A stretch of 33,438 nucleotides of DNA from Tissierellia bacterium (GCA_030538075.1 JAUNUQ010000026.1:1-33438); one strand, 5' to 3'; positions 1 through 10,949 are shown, numbered from the stretch's first letter. Translations and numbers: made by a program. The notes: generated by a model from the sequence alone, not told the origin.

Positions 1-137
1 TGTATGAACGGATTGTCTTACAAGAGAGGTTACACAATTTATTTGACACTACCCAATTGTATTTTTCTATTTACTTTGTAAACCTATTAATAATCTATGC
101 ACATTATTTTATTTCTTTAATTTTATAAGTCTCTAGA

Positions 138-500
138 CTACTTGATTCTCTCCATATCTCTGGTTGCAATCAAATCCGCCCCCGTATTTGCAATATTCTG
201 TACCAATACCTCCCCTTCCCCAATGGGTGCTACTGCCTTGACTTTCCTTAAAGCACGCATTACAGCAAAAAGTTGTTCTTTCGGGATGGGGCAGCTGGTT
301 CGGACGGGGAGCATGGGGTGGATGCCTCCTTCGCAAGGGATGACGGAGGAGAGGCTTCGGATGGGATGGGTCAGTTCGTCTTGGGCGTATTTGTCACCCC
401 TTGCGCATTCCTGTCCGGTGACATGGAATTCACCATGGATTTCTTCGACGGTGAGATTGCAGCCCATAGGGCATCCGATGCAGTTGAGTTCTCTTTTCAT
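138..500 (-). CDS. DUF1667 Fe-S-type small protein of glycerol operon
   Basis: A 120-residue protein of the DUF1667 family, which is found almost only beside GlpA-like dehydrogenases and a second flavoprotein. Cysteines at residues 7, 10 and 14 (CIGCPMGC) plus Cys32 (GQECARG) look like Fe-S ligands; that role is inferred from the spacing. The start ATG overlaps the stop of the upstream flavoprotein gene in an ATGA junction, so it is translationally coupled as the last gene of the glpK operon. It probably passes electrons from the glycerol-3-phosphate dehydrogenase pair to an unknown acceptor. No convincing terminator follows; only a short AGTC/GACT inverted repeat lies at 129-138. The family assignment is firm, the biochemical role is not. 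Confidence 0.85.
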   Translation of the reverse strand: MKRELNCIGCPMGCNLTVEEIHGEFHVTGQECARGDKYAQDELTHPIRSLSSVIPCEGGIHPMLPVRTSCPIPKEQLFAVMRALRKVKAVAPIGEGEVLVQNIANTGADLIATRDMERIK

Positions 501-1773
501 AATTGAACCACCTTGATTTCTATATCTTCAGTCAGCTCTTTGTCCTTTCGGTCTAGTTTGATACGGATCATCTCCGATGGAACGGCGATCCTCTTTTTTA
601 GACTGCGAAGGATCTGGCCTCCACTGGATACTTCGATTTGGCAGTTTCGATAGACCTCTTTGGTGCGCAGATAGATGGTGATTTCTTTGGCATTAGGATG
701 AATCTTTTGCGGAACGCAGTAATTGACGCCCTCTCCTGGGATCACCTGGATCTTGTCTGTCGGACCGTCTTTTTTTCCCATTGCATAAGCAGCGGCGGCT
801 CTGCCTGCCCTTCGGCTCTCCTCGGTCACATAATCGACTAGGTCGTGGATATGCAGGGTGTTTCCACAGGCGAAGATGCCGGGAACGGCGGTTTGCATGG
901 CCTCGTCCACGACGGGACCTCGAGTCCTATCACTTAGTGTTACCTGAGCCGTTCTGGCCACTTCGTTTTCCGGGATCAGTCCGACGGAGAGGAGAAGCAG
1001 ATCGCAGGGGATATATCGCTGAGAGTCCGGGATCTCCCTTCGGTTCTCATCCAGTTTGCATATGGTGATTCCCTCCAGTACATCTGCTCCATGGACCCGA
1101 GTGATCTTATGGAAGAGGAACAGCGGAATATCGAAATCATCCAAACACTGGACTTTGTTTCGCACCAATCCAGAGGAGTAGGGCATGATCTCCAGCACGC
1201 ACTCGACTTTAACCCCTTCCAAGGTTAGGCGTCTCGCCATAATCAAGCCGATATCTCCTGACCCGTAGATTACAGCGGTTTTCCCCAAGGCAAATCCTCC
1301 CTGATTCATCAACTTTTGCGCCATACCTGCGGTGTAGACGCCGGAGGGTCGCTCTCCCGGCAGACTGATGGCGCCAGCACTGCGCTCTCTGGAGCCAGTG
1401 GCAAGGACGATGCTCTTCGCCTTCAGCTCCACTACTCCCTGTTCATTGATGGCGGTGACGATTCGATTTTGAGGATCAATGGACAGCACCATGGTGCCGG
1501 TGAGATAGGGGATTTCCATCTCTTCAACCTGTTTAATAAAACGCCAGGCGTATTCGGGACCCGTCAGTTCTTCCTTGAACTCCAACAGGCCAAAGCCGCT
1601 ATGGATGCATTGATTTAGGATGCCCCCCAGTTCGATATCCCGCTCCAGAATCAAGATGGACTGGGCTCCTGCTTCCTTGGCACTGACAGCGGCACCCAAC
1701 CCAGCGGGACCTCCCCCGATGATCAGCACATCGATCGGTTCACGACTTATATTTTCCTTTATGAATCTCTTAT

Positions 1774-1777
<4 letters not shown>
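497..1777 (-). CDS. FAD/NAD(P)-dependent oxidoreductase, GlpB-position subunit
   Basis: A 426-residue pyridine nucleotide-disulfide oxidoreductase-like flavoprotein. An FAD-binding GGGPAG motif lies near residue 20. A second Rossmann motif (YGSGDIGL) in the middle suggests NAD(P) binding. An ATGNTLHIHD-type flavin segment precedes a helical C-terminal part. The segment ILNQCIHSGFG near residue 53 is typical of the version encoded next to GlpA in anaerobes. The gene shares a four-base ATGA overlap with the dehydrogenase upstream and with DUF1667 downstream, so the three are likely made in fixed ratio. By context it should link oxidation of glycerol 3-phosphate to a nicotinamide or Fe-S carrier. 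The exact electron acceptor cannot be read from the sequence. It is not homologous in layout to enterobacterial GlpB. Confidence 0.85.
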
Positions 1778-4726
<2,949 letters not shown>

Positions 4727-4738
4727 CTAAAATGGAAA

Positions 4739-4818
4739 ACTCGCCGTAGGTTGATGGAGTTGGCACAGTCCTATAAAGAGGACCATGCCAACTCCATCTC
4801 CCATTGATCTCGGCGAGT
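4739..4818 (-). terminator. nested inverted repeat between S41 protease gene and glpK
   Basis: Three sets of complementary arms are nested in 80 bases. The outer arms ACTCGCCG and CGGCGAGT are 4739-4746 and 4811-4818. The middle arms ATGGAGTTGGCA and TGCCAACTCCAT are 4754-4765 and 4786-4797. The inner arms GTCC and GGAC are 4768-4771 and 4780-4783. On the minus strand the outer stem is followed by a modest T-rich stretch. It can end the protease transcript. Because it lies directly before glpK it may also act as an attenuator. The arms are seen directly; the function is inferred. Confidence 0.6.
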
Positions 4819-4822
4819 CATG

Positions 4823-6172
4823 TTATTTCAGTAATTCGATCGCTTTTTGCAGCTGGAGATCCTCCGTCAAATTGTCAGGGCCAATGGGGGTATCCACTGC
4901 AGGTAATTCGACGACTTGATCCGGTGTGACGCCGACTTCATGGATCTTGATGTCATCTGGCGTATAGTATTGGGATACTGTCAACTTAAATCCGCCCCCT
5001 TCAATGGGGAAGATTCGCTGCACAATTCCCTTTCCAAAGGTCTGGGTGCCGATGACAGACGCTCTCTCGTGATCCTTTAGAGCACCGGACAGGATCTCCG
5101 ATGCCGATGCGGAACCCTTGTTGACGAGCACGACCATCGGGATGTCGTTGTAAGAGGAACCGGAGAGATTCTCTTCCCTCTCGCCGTATTTGTCGACGAT
5201 GGAGACGATATTGCCCGCAGGGAGCAGCTCATCTGCAATGCGCAGGCATTGATCCAGCAGTCCGCCAGGGTTGTTCCTGAGGTCCAGCACAATCCCCTTA
5301 ACGCCGGAATCCGTCTGCCTTTTCAGCGCTGCTGAAAAATCATTGGCGGTATTCTCATCGAAACTGCTGATCTGAATATAGCCAAGCCCATCTTCCAAGG
5401 CTTCATCTTTTACGGAAATGATCTTGATCATCTCTCTGGTCAGAGTGACTTCAATATCTTCTGTTCCTCCGCCGGTCTTATCCCTTCGGAGGGTCAGGGT
5501 CACATCTGTATTCGGTTCACCACGCATATGCTCCAAGGCCTTGTCCATATCCGTGGCAAAATATGCCTCTCCATCGACTAAGATGATTCGGTCTCCGGGC
5601 AGGATCCCCGCCCTCTCCCCAGGTGTGCCTTCAATCGGCGATACGACGGTGATATAGTCTCCCTCCATGGCAGTGATCACCACGCCGATTCCACCATATA
5701 GCCCGGAGGATTCCTCCATCAGATCTTTGAATTCTTTTTCGTTATAGTAAACGGAATAGGGGTCATCCAAGGACTGGAACAGCCCTTTATAAATCCCCTC
5801 TTCTAGCCTGGTCTCATCGTATTCAAAGAGATAATTATTCTCGATTTGCTTTTTCAGGTAATCCACTCTCTCGAGGATCTTGGTGTCGGTCTGCGTTACC
5901 GACTTGCTTTGATTTAGCGTCTCTTCCAAGCGCTCAATCTTAATCGTACTCAGCTTGTACTGCTCATACTCGTCTCTGGAAATGGTAACGGAACCATCTT
6001 CCTTCGTCTTGTCAGACAGAAGGGATTCCAATTCCTTCATGCGTTCTACGTTGTCCGTATACTCCTGATAGTCTGCTCCACTCAGCGTGACCGTGTCCGC
6101 TTTTGGGCTACAGGCCGCTAACACCAAGAGCAACATCAACAATAAGAGAGTTTTTCTACTCTGTTTCTTCAT
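4823..6172 (-). CDS. secreted S41 family C-terminal processing peptidase (lipoprotein)
   Basis: A 449-residue carboxyl-terminal processing protease. The N-terminus is a lipoprotein signal with lipobox LAAC at Cys21, so it should be anchored on the outer face of the membrane. Residues about 40-110 are charged and probably helical. A PDZ domain follows (GGIGVVIT to GDRIILVDGEAY), then the S41 catalytic domain. The Ser-Lys dyad is read as Ser356 in GSASASEI and Lys381 in TFGKGIVQ, 25 residues apart as in the family. Such enzymes trim or degrade extracytoplasmic proteins, including cell-wall hydrolases and signalling anti-sigma factors; the substrate here is unknown. The start has a GAGGTG site five bases upstream. 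It is divergent from the GntR operon. Confidence 0.92.
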   Translation of the reverse strand: MKKQSRKTLLLLMLLLVLAACSPKADTVTLSGADYQEYTDNVERMKELESLLSDKTKEDGSVTISRDEYEQYKLSTIKIERLEETLNQSKSVTQTDTKILERVDYLKKQIENNYLFEYDETRLEEGIYKGLFQSLDDPYSVYYNEKEFKDLMEESSGLYGGIGVVITAMEGDYITVVSPIEGTPGERAGILPGDRIILVDGEAYFATDMDKALEHMRGEPNTDVTLTLRRDKTGGGTEDIEVTLTREMIKIISVKDEALEDGLGYIQISSFDENTANDFSAALKRQTDSGVKGIVLDLRNNPGGLLDQCLRIADELLPAGNIVSIVDKYGEREENLSGSSYNDIPMVVLVNKGSASASEILSGALKDHERASVIGTQTFGKGIVQRIFPIEGGGFKLTVSQYYTPDDIKIHEVGVTPDQVVELPAVDTPIGPDNLTEDLQLQKAIELLK

Positions 6173-6189
6173 TTTATCACCTCTTCTCT

Positions 6190-6218
6190 ATTATAGATCA
6201 TTGGGCAAAGCCTTACAA
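6190..6218 (-). promoter_or_regulatory. candidate promoter of S41 protease gene
   Basis: On the minus strand TTGTAA (6213-6218) and TATAAT (6190-6195) are 17 bases apart. The predicted start point would fall inside or next to the ribosome binding site, leaving a very short leader. The promoter call is therefore tentative. Confidence 0.4.
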
Positions 6219-6235
6219 TTTCTTTTTCATTCCTA

Positions 6236-6264
6236 TTGACAAGAGTGCGTATAGCATATATACT
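6236..6264 (+). promoter_or_regulatory. promoter of gntR-ABC exporter operon
   Basis: TTGACA (6236-6241), a 17-base spacer and TATACT (6259-6264) make a near-consensus housekeeping promoter. Predicted transcription starts near 6271. It is the best promoter match in the window, which fits a strong promoter held down by the GntR repressor. Confidence 0.8.
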
Positions 6265-6288
6265 GTAATTAACGTATATATACAGTAT
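6260..6288 (+). promoter_or_regulatory. candidate GntR operator
   Basis: Inverted arms ATACTGTA (6260-6267) and TACAGTAT (6281-6288) are separated by 13 AT-rich bases. They cover the -10 box and the predicted start point (about -11 to +18), the usual place for autorepression by a YtrA-type GntR protein. The arms are seen directly; binding by the adjacent gene product is inferred. Confidence 0.55.
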
Positions 6289-6307
6289 CCAAGATGAGGA
6301 GGCAGTG

Positions 6308-6688
6308 ATGGCCATGAATGTCATATTGTCGAACAATAGCAAAGAGCCTCTGTATGAACAGATCAAAAATCAAATCAAGGCGCAGATTCTGTCGGGAAAA
6401 CTGCAGGAGGGAGAGGACATCCTGTCCATGCGCGCCCTCGCAAGGGACCTGCAGGTCTCGGTGATCACGACAAAGCGCGCTTATGACGATCTGGAACAAG
6501 AGGGCTTTCTCAGTACCATACCCGGAAAGGGGACCTATGTCGCTTCGCAAAATCAGGAGCTCCTCAAGGAGCGCAAGCTCAAGCAGGTGGAGGATATTTT
6601 GACAAATGCGGTTGAGACTGCACAGGTCTATGAGATTGCAAAGGATGAGCTAATCGAACTACTAAATTTGTTATGGGAGAGTGAATAA
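6308..6688 (+). CDS. GntR family regulator, YtrA subfamily
   Basis: A short GntR regulator of about 126 residues, matching the YtrA subfamily. A winged helix covers roughly residues 10-75 (EPLYEQIKNQIKAQI, MRALARDLQVSVITTKRAY, GKGTYVAS). A helical tail follows in place of a large ligand domain. Starts at GTG 6305, ATG 6308 and ATG 6314 are in frame. AGGAGG at 6297-6302 best supports one of the two ATGs. YtrA proteins repress the ABC transporter operon they head and respond to cell-wall antibiotics or related stress. Here the operator-like inverted repeat over the promoter and the three downstream transporter genes fit that model. The inducing signal is not evident. Confidence 0.9.
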   Translation: MAMNVILSNNSKEPLYEQIKNQIKAQILSGKLQEGEDILSMRALARDLQVSVITTKRAYDDLEQEGFLSTIPGKGTYVASQNQELLKERKLKQVEDILTNAVETAQVYEIAKDELIELLNLLWESE

Positions 6689-6689
6689 G

Positions 6690-7538
6690 ATGCTAAAGCT
6701 GAATGATGTGACGAAGCATTATCCGAAATTCCATTTGGAGTCCATCAGTTTCCGATTAGAGCCGGGATATGTCATGGGACTGATCGGGGACAATGGTGCC
6801 GGCAAGACGACTTTGATCAAACTGATCATGAATCTAATCCGAAGAGATGCGGGAACGATCCAGATTTTTGGACTGGACAATATCAAAAACGAGGTCTTTA
6901 TCAAGGATAAGATCGGATTTATCTATGATGAGAATGTCTTCTATCCTTCCATGACCCTATCAGCCCATGCAAAGATATTATCGAAGATCTATAGTGAATG
7001 GAATCATGAGAAATACAAAGAACTCATCCGAAGACTCGACCTAGATGAATCCAAAAAGGTTTCTGAGCTATCCCATGGGATGGTGCAGCGTTTTATGACA
7101 GCTACAGCCCTCTCCCATAATGCCCGTCTCCTGATTATGGACGAGCCGACCGCAGGACTTGATCCAACTGCACGACGAGATTTTCTGGATCTGATCTATG
7201 AGGAGATCCAAAATGGCGAAACCGCCGTCCTCTTCTCCAGCCATATCACCACGGACCTAGACCGAATTGCAGATTATGTCACCATGCTAAAGAATGGTAA
7301 GATGCTCTTCACCCGCCCCACAGAAGAACTTCGGGATGAACTTCGCTTGATTAAGACGGCTCCGGATCGGGTCACAACAGAAGATCGGCAGCTCCTCGCC
7401 GGATACCGGGAAACGAAAGTGAGCTTTGAGGCCCTATGCGATACGCAGAATATCCCAAGACTCTCTTTTACACCACAGATAGAAGATATGCCTACGATTG
7501 AAGACATCATGTACTATTATGATCGGAGGGAATCATGA
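6690..7538 (+). CDS. ABC transporter ATP-binding protein
   Basis: An ABC ATPase of about 282 residues that powers export with the two small permeases downstream. Walker A is GDNGAGKTT and Walker B is LLIMDEPTAGLDP. The switch histidine lies in SSHIT. The signature reads LSHGM instead of LSGG, a common variant in YtrB-like exporters. GTG at 6681 is in frame but lies against the GGGAGAG site. ATG 6690 has normal spacing and is preferred; this start lies just past the gntR stop. The stop overlaps the next start in ATGA. The C-terminal 80 residues form a family-specific tail. The substrate is probably a peptide antibiotic or envelope compound, judged only from the YtrA-type regulator. Confidence 0.9.
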   Translation: MLKLNDVTKHYPKFHLESISFRLEPGYVMGLIGDNGAGKTTLIKLIMNLIRRDAGTIQIFGLDNIKNEVFIKDKIGFIYDENVFYPSMTLSAHAKILSKIYSEWNHEKYKELIRRLDLDESKKVSELSHGMVQRFMTATALSHNARLLIMDEPTAGLDPTARRDFLDLIYEEIQNGETAVLFSSHITTDLDRIADYVTMLKNGKMLFTRPTEELRDELRLIKTAPDRVTTEDRQLLAGYRETKVSFEALCDTQNIPRLSFTPQIEDMPTIEDIMYYYDRRES

Positions 7539-8128
7539 CACTACTTCAATATGACTGGGAGATGATACACAAAGGACTAGGACGAAGAGAAGGGCTCATC
7601 TATCTGACGCTCATCCCATTCTTTGTGTTTGCTGGAAGTATGGCGAATATACTGATGATGTCCTCCATGATCTTCTCCTCCTATTTTCGATTGCGATTTC
7701 AAGAGAAAAAGGATCGGCAATTCACCAGATCCCTACCCATTCCCCCTTATCAGCAGATCATCTCCTCTTTGGTGCTAGATGGCGCTGCCGTATTGGCCAG
7801 CTGTGTGGTCGCTCTATTGGTGGGCAGTCTCGCGCAACACTTTTTTGGATGGGAACAGGAACCTTTCCTTCAGGCTTTTCTGAATGGGATGAGTGTGTTT
7901 TTGATCTTTGTCAGCATCCGAAACCTGCTGTTTCTGGCACTTAAATCCAAGACCGCCTATACTATCAGTAGTGGAGTCATGGGAGGGTCAATGGGGATGA
8001 CCATCAATCTCTTTCGAAGTGGTCCCCTTCAGACAGCAGTGCCTATTGAACTGTTTCTAGGAATTCTTATCGTCGTCATCTTGATCAATACCGGGATTGC
8101 CATGACGGTGCCGGAGGTGAAAGAATGA
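7535..8128 (+). CDS. ABC-2 type permease subunit
   Basis: A 197-residue integral membrane protein with about five hydrophobic segments, for example those starting near residues 22, 83, 111 and 170. The early cytoplasmic loop FRLRFQEKKDRQFTRSLPI is typical of small ABC-2 permeases of the ABC2_membrane_5 type. ATGA overlaps with the ATPase upstream and the next permease downstream show tight coupling. It should form one half of the membrane channel of the exporter with the following gene product. Sequence alone does not identify the substrate. Confidence 0.8.
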   Translation: MTLLQYDWEMIHKGLGRREGLIYLTLIPFFVFAGSMANILMMSSMIFSSYFRLRFQEKKDRQFTRSLPIPPYQQIISSLVLDGAAVLASCVVALLVGSLAQHFFGWEQEPFLQAFLNGMSVFLIFVSIRNLLFLALKSKTAYTISSGVMGGSMGMTINLFRSGPLQTAVPIELFLGILIVVILINTGIAMTVPEVKE

Positions 8129-8778
8129 GAGCATTAATGGAAAAGGATCTGCGAAATAGCTGGAAGGGACTGGCTCTCATTGCCGCCCTTTCCATCTTCT
8201 CTTATCTCCAGTTCACCCTGTCCATATTGCCGACTTATCCTCATAACAGCCTATGGGTCTATTTGCCCTTTTACAATCTGTCTTTCTTTCTCTTGTATCT
8301 TCAGATTCGAACCAAGATCATACTTGAGTTAAAGGAAGTCATGTATAAAATCTGGATCCGCAGCCTGCCCCTTTCCATCCAGCAGGTTGCATTGTCAAAA
8401 TACCTACTCTCCATGCTCATTTTAATGGCCTTTACCGGGATTCTCTTTGTCTTCTATGCGTCCAATATGCTGTCTAGGGGCCTGGAGATCCAGTTCAGCG
8501 CTGCGCTGGCTCCTTTGGGAGTCTTCATTGGGATGAGCGGAATAGAACATTATTTGACCTTCACCTCTGAAAAACGGTGGGATTATGTTCTCATCCTCAT
8601 CATCGCCGCAGCAGCCGGTTTCTATGGTCTGATGGCCTATATTGGCGTCGAAGCTTATCATGAAATATTGGCGAATCTGGGGATCACTACTTCTTGGGGG
8701 ATCTTGATCGCAGGACTTCTCCTCCACTGGGGCTCTTATGGTTTGACACTGTTGGCCCTCAAAAATCAAGAGAAATGA
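8125..8778 (+). CDS. ABC-2 type permease subunit
   Basis: A 217-residue membrane protein with about six hydrophobic segments. It starts with a short amphipathic MRALMEKDLRNSWKG segment typical of ABC-2 permeases. The loop ELKEVMYKIWIRSLPLS resembles the coupling loop of the preceding permease (RSLPI against RSLPL), so the two probably arose by duplication and work as a heterodimer. It is the last gene of the operon; a hairpin follows within five bases of the stop. Function as exporter half is inferred from the operon. Confidence 0.8.
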   Translation: MRALMEKDLRNSWKGLALIAALSIFSYLQFTLSILPTYPHNSLWVYLPFYNLSFFLLYLQIRTKIILELKEVMYKIWIRSLPLSIQQVALSKYLLSMLILMAFTGILFVFYASNMLSRGLEIQFSAALAPLGVFIGMSGIEHYLTFTSEKRWDYVLILIIAAAAGFYGLMAYIGVEAYHEILANLGITTSWGILIAGLLLHWGSYGLTLLALKNQEK

Positions 8779-8781
8779 CAA

Positions 8782-8802
8782 ATGCGCCTTTTAAAGGCGC
8801 AT
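8782..8802. terminator. bidirectional terminator hairpin
   Basis: Perfect arms ATGCGCCTTT and AAAGGCGCAT with a one-base centre lie between the convergent exporter operon and the DUF1275 gene. T-rich stretches on both sides are modest. Confidence 0.7.
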
Positions 8803-8805
8803 TGC

Positions 8806-9459
8806 TCATTTATTTTCTGCTTCTACGGGATTCTTTTCCATATATAATAGGGTGCCAATGCTGAGATATAGCATAAAGGTCGTCATCACCAAAATATTCT
8901 TACGATAAAGCCCCACAATGACGGCAGCAATACAACCAACTAAAAAGGTGAGGATTGAGCTCAGATAAAACCATATCCGTTTTCCAGTGTGTTTTCCGTT
9001 CAGAAAGGCAGCTGTATCCAAAGCCGCTTCTGTCAAATATCCCGTCATATGGGTGAACCGTACCCGAATATCATCATAGAATACGAAGACCCCATTTTGA
9101 ATCCCCATATAAAAGGCGATGAGAAACAGCAGCTGCGAGGAGAAGGCCATCTGATAGAGGATGAGGAATAGCGCTTGGGCGACCAATACATATTCGTAGT
9201 GGTTCTTCAATCTGGGTCGATTGCAGTAATGTATGTAGCCCGTGACAAAAGAACCCAGAAAGAACAGCAGAAAACACAGCCCCAGCTGAATCGCCCGGCT
9301 TGCATCTCCCCCCAATATACCCATGGAGATCTGCGTAATATTTCCGGTAAAATGACTTACGGGAATCTCAAAGAGCATGATCCCCATCACATTGACAAAA
9401 CCAGATAAAAAAGTCAGCGCCAAAATCATTGGCTTTTGCATATTATGCTTCGCCGACAT
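8806..9459 (-). CDS. DUF1275 (YoaK-like) membrane protein
   Basis: A DUF1275/YoaK-family integral membrane protein of 217 residues with about six hydrophobic segments. A longer frame runs back to 9555 but overlaps the end of the Crp-family gene. The internal ATG at 9459, preceded by GAGGTGAGGGGG, gives the usual N-terminus for the family (AKHNMQKPMILALTFLSGFVNVMG). The conserved segments SHFTGNIT and MGIQNGVF are present. The biochemical function of the family is not established. The gene lies 61 bases downstream of the Crp/Fnr gene on the same strand and may be co-transcribed with it. Confidence 0.85.
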   Translation of the reverse strand: MSAKHNMQKPMILALTFLSGFVNVMGIMLFEIPVSHFTGNITQISMGILGGDASRAIQLGLCFLLFFLGSFVTGYIHYCNRPRLKNHYEYVLVAQALFLILYQMAFSSQLLFLIAFYMGIQNGVFVFYDDIRVRFTHMTGYLTEAALDTAAFLNGKHTGKRIWFYLSSILTFLVGCIAAVIVGLYRKNILVMTTFMLYLSIGTLLYMEKNPVEAENK

Positions 9460-9520
9460 CCCCCTCACCTCTACTACGATTGTATCATAATTCCCAATTA
9501 TGTCGATCTTTATCCCTTTT

Positions 9521-10168
9521 CTAAAGTCTGCGGATCCCCTTGGCATCGTATTCAATTAAACCATCTCTTCTCATCTTGGCCAACTCACGAGAAAGAGAAG
9601 TGCGCTGGACGCCAAATTTTTCTGCTAGGGCTTTCTTGCTGATTGCTAACTCAATATAGTCCGTCTTTTGCCGTTTGCTCTCGCTCTCCAGATACATCAT
9701 CACGCATTCTCGGATTGAACGATTGGCATAGTTTTGAAGCCGATCACCGAGAATCGCCGCATGATCAGAGATATACTCCAAGTAGCTGCGCAGAAACTCT
9801 CCAAAGTCAGCAAAGAGGCTAAAGAGCTTCTCCCTTTCGATCTCTAGGACTTGGACCTTTGATACTGCCGTGATGGTCATGGGATAATAGGGTGTCCGGG
9901 AGAACAGGAGATTGCCACCGAGGAGGTCCCCCTCGGCAAACTCTGCGATGCTCATCAGGTTTCCAGATGCGTCGATTCGCTCCACTGCCACCTCACCGGA
10001 GAGGATCACATCCAAACGAGTGCATTTCTCCCCGGAAAAATGCACGATGTTTTGCTTTTCAAAGCTGCGAAGAGTCAGGGTTCTGTCCTCAAGGCCCTGC
10101 CGCAATTCACCCTGTGGTAAGACGCTAAGCAACTGCATCCTATGCAAGTCTCGAATTGTTTCTTCCAT
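9521..10168 (-). CDS. Crp/Fnr family transcriptional regulator
   Basis: A 215-residue regulator with an N-terminal cyclic-nucleotide-like sensor barrel (GEKCTRLDVILSGEVAVERI, FAEGDLLGGNLLFS). A long dimer helix follows, then a C-terminal winged helix (ISKKALAEKFGVQRTSLSRE). The frame extends back to 10222, but the ATG at 10168 has the only good site (GTAGGAGGGACA) and gives normal length. There is no four-cysteine cluster, so it is not an oxygen-sensing [4Fe-4S] FNR; the sensor ligand is unknown. It is divergent from a membrane polyferredoxin gene. The palindrome between them probably lets it repress itself and activate the polyferredoxin. Confidence 0.92.
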   Translation of the reverse strand: MEETIRDLHRMQLLSVLPQGELRQGLEDRTLTLRSFEKQNIVHFSGEKCTRLDVILSGEVAVERIDASGNLMSIAEFAEGDLLGGNLLFSRTPYYPMTITAVSKVQVLEIEREKLFSLFADFGEFLRSYLEYISDHAAILGDRLQNYANRSIRECVMMYLESESKRQKTDYIELAISKKALAEKFGVQRTSLSRELAKMRRDGLIEYDAKGIRRL

Positions 10169-10181
10169 TGTCCCTCCTACC

Positions 10182-10195
10182 GTTACCATGGTAAC
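10182..10195. promoter_or_regulatory. 14-bp palindrome, probable Crp/Fnr-family site
   Basis: GTTACCATGGTAAC is a perfect palindrome of the size bound by Crp/Fnr dimers. Its centre is at -41.5 relative to the start predicted from TACAAT (10218-10223) for the polyferredoxin gene. It spans about +7 to +20 of the crp-like gene. Binding is inferred. Confidence 0.6.
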
Positions 10196-10207
10196 TTCTT
10201 TTCTCTT

Positions 10208-10236
10208 ATTATATCGATACAATAGGGATAAATCAA
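10208..10236 (-). promoter_or_regulatory. promoter of Crp/Fnr-family gene
   Basis: On the minus strand TTGATT (10231-10236), 17 bases, then TATAAT (10208-10213). Predicted start is near 10201, leaving about 33 bases of leader that contain the palindrome and the ribosome binding site. Confidence 0.7.
10218..10223 (+). promoter_or_regulatory. -10 box of polyferredoxin gene promoter
   Basis: TACAAT has no recognisable -35 hexamer 16-18 bases upstream (CTTCTT). That fits a promoter needing an activator at the palindrome centred 41.5 bases before the predicted start near 10230. Confidence 0.45.
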
Positions 10237-10251
10237 ATCTAGGAGGAATTT

Positions 10252-10887
10252 ATGAAGACAAAGGAAACACTTTTTCGAATCACATTTTTAGGAATATTTG
10301 TATTTCTGCTGATACGGGGCACCCCGTTGTTGTGGCTGGCGATCTACGGGGGCACATTAGTCCTCGCGATCTTCTTTGGGAGAATCTTCTGTGGATATAT
10401 CTGTCCAATGAACACTCTGATGGTACCAACAGATAGTTTGGCGAAAAAGCTCAAAATACAGTCTAAGAACACACCGAAATGGCTTACCCATCCCATCTTA
10501 CCCTGGATATTTTTGGTCGTGAGTCTGCTGGCGATGGTGCTGCTGAAGCGTCAGTTTAAAATGGACATCCCCATTCTACCCATCTGGATGGCCCTGTCCG
10601 TACTCATCACCCTATTTTTCCAGCCGTCGGTATTTCACAACCACATCTGCCCCTTTGGACCTCTGCAAGCTCTAACAGGGAGATTCGCCCGCTCCTCCAG
10701 ATATGTAGACAAAGAAGCTTGCATTGGCTGCAAACTCTGTGAAAAAGCCTGTCCCTCTATGGCAATCCTCGTCCAGCCAGAGGATAAAAAGGCGGTCATC
10801 TCCAAGGAACTCTGTCATCAGTGCACCAGTTGCACCCTCGTTTGTCCGACGGATTGCATTCACTATGGTTCTGGTGTTTCGTTGTAA
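10252..10887 (+). CDS. membrane 4Fe-4S binding protein (NapH/YccM-like polyferredoxin)
   Basis: A 211-residue membrane electron carrier. Hydrophobic segments lie near residues 8-45 and 80-123. CGYICPMNT and HICPFGPLQ motifs at the membrane border are typical of NapH/NosR/YccM-like proteins. The C-terminus holds two classical ferredoxin motifs, CIGCKLCEKACP and CHQCTSCTLVCP, each able to hold a [4Fe-4S] cluster. AGGAGG precedes the ATG by five bases. It probably passes electrons across or along the membrane to an unidentified reductase; no partner reductase is encoded nearby. Being divergent from a Crp/Fnr regulator with a shared palindrome suggests redox-dependent expression. Confidence 0.88.
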   Translation: MKTKETLFRITFLGIFVFLLIRGTPLLWLAIYGGTLVLAIFFGRIFCGYICPMNTLMVPTDSLAKKLKIQSKNTPKWLTHPILPWIFLVVSLLAMVLLKRQFKMDIPILPIWMALSVLITLFFQPSVFHNHICPFGPLQALTGRFARSSRYVDKEACIGCKLCEKACPSMAILVQPEDKKAVISKELCHQCTSCTLVCPTDCIHYGSGVSL

Positions 10888-10949
10888 ATGCAACGGTATT
10901 GAAAGAGTTTTTGTGTTATAGTTAATGAAAATAGCCTAAAGGAGATATC

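Noticed and set aside
3-128. Open plus-strand frame of 41 codons entering from the window edge
   Set aside because: AT-rich, no recognisable motif, no start in view; too short to support as the end of a gene.
9460-9555. Upstream extension of the DUF1275 frame
   Set aside because: Overlaps the Crp-family gene and has no ribosome binding site; the internal ATG at 9459 has a good one and fits the family length.
9521-10168. Oxygen-sensing FNR with a [4Fe-4S] cluster
   Set aside because: The N-terminus has no cysteine cluster; only isolated cysteines are present.
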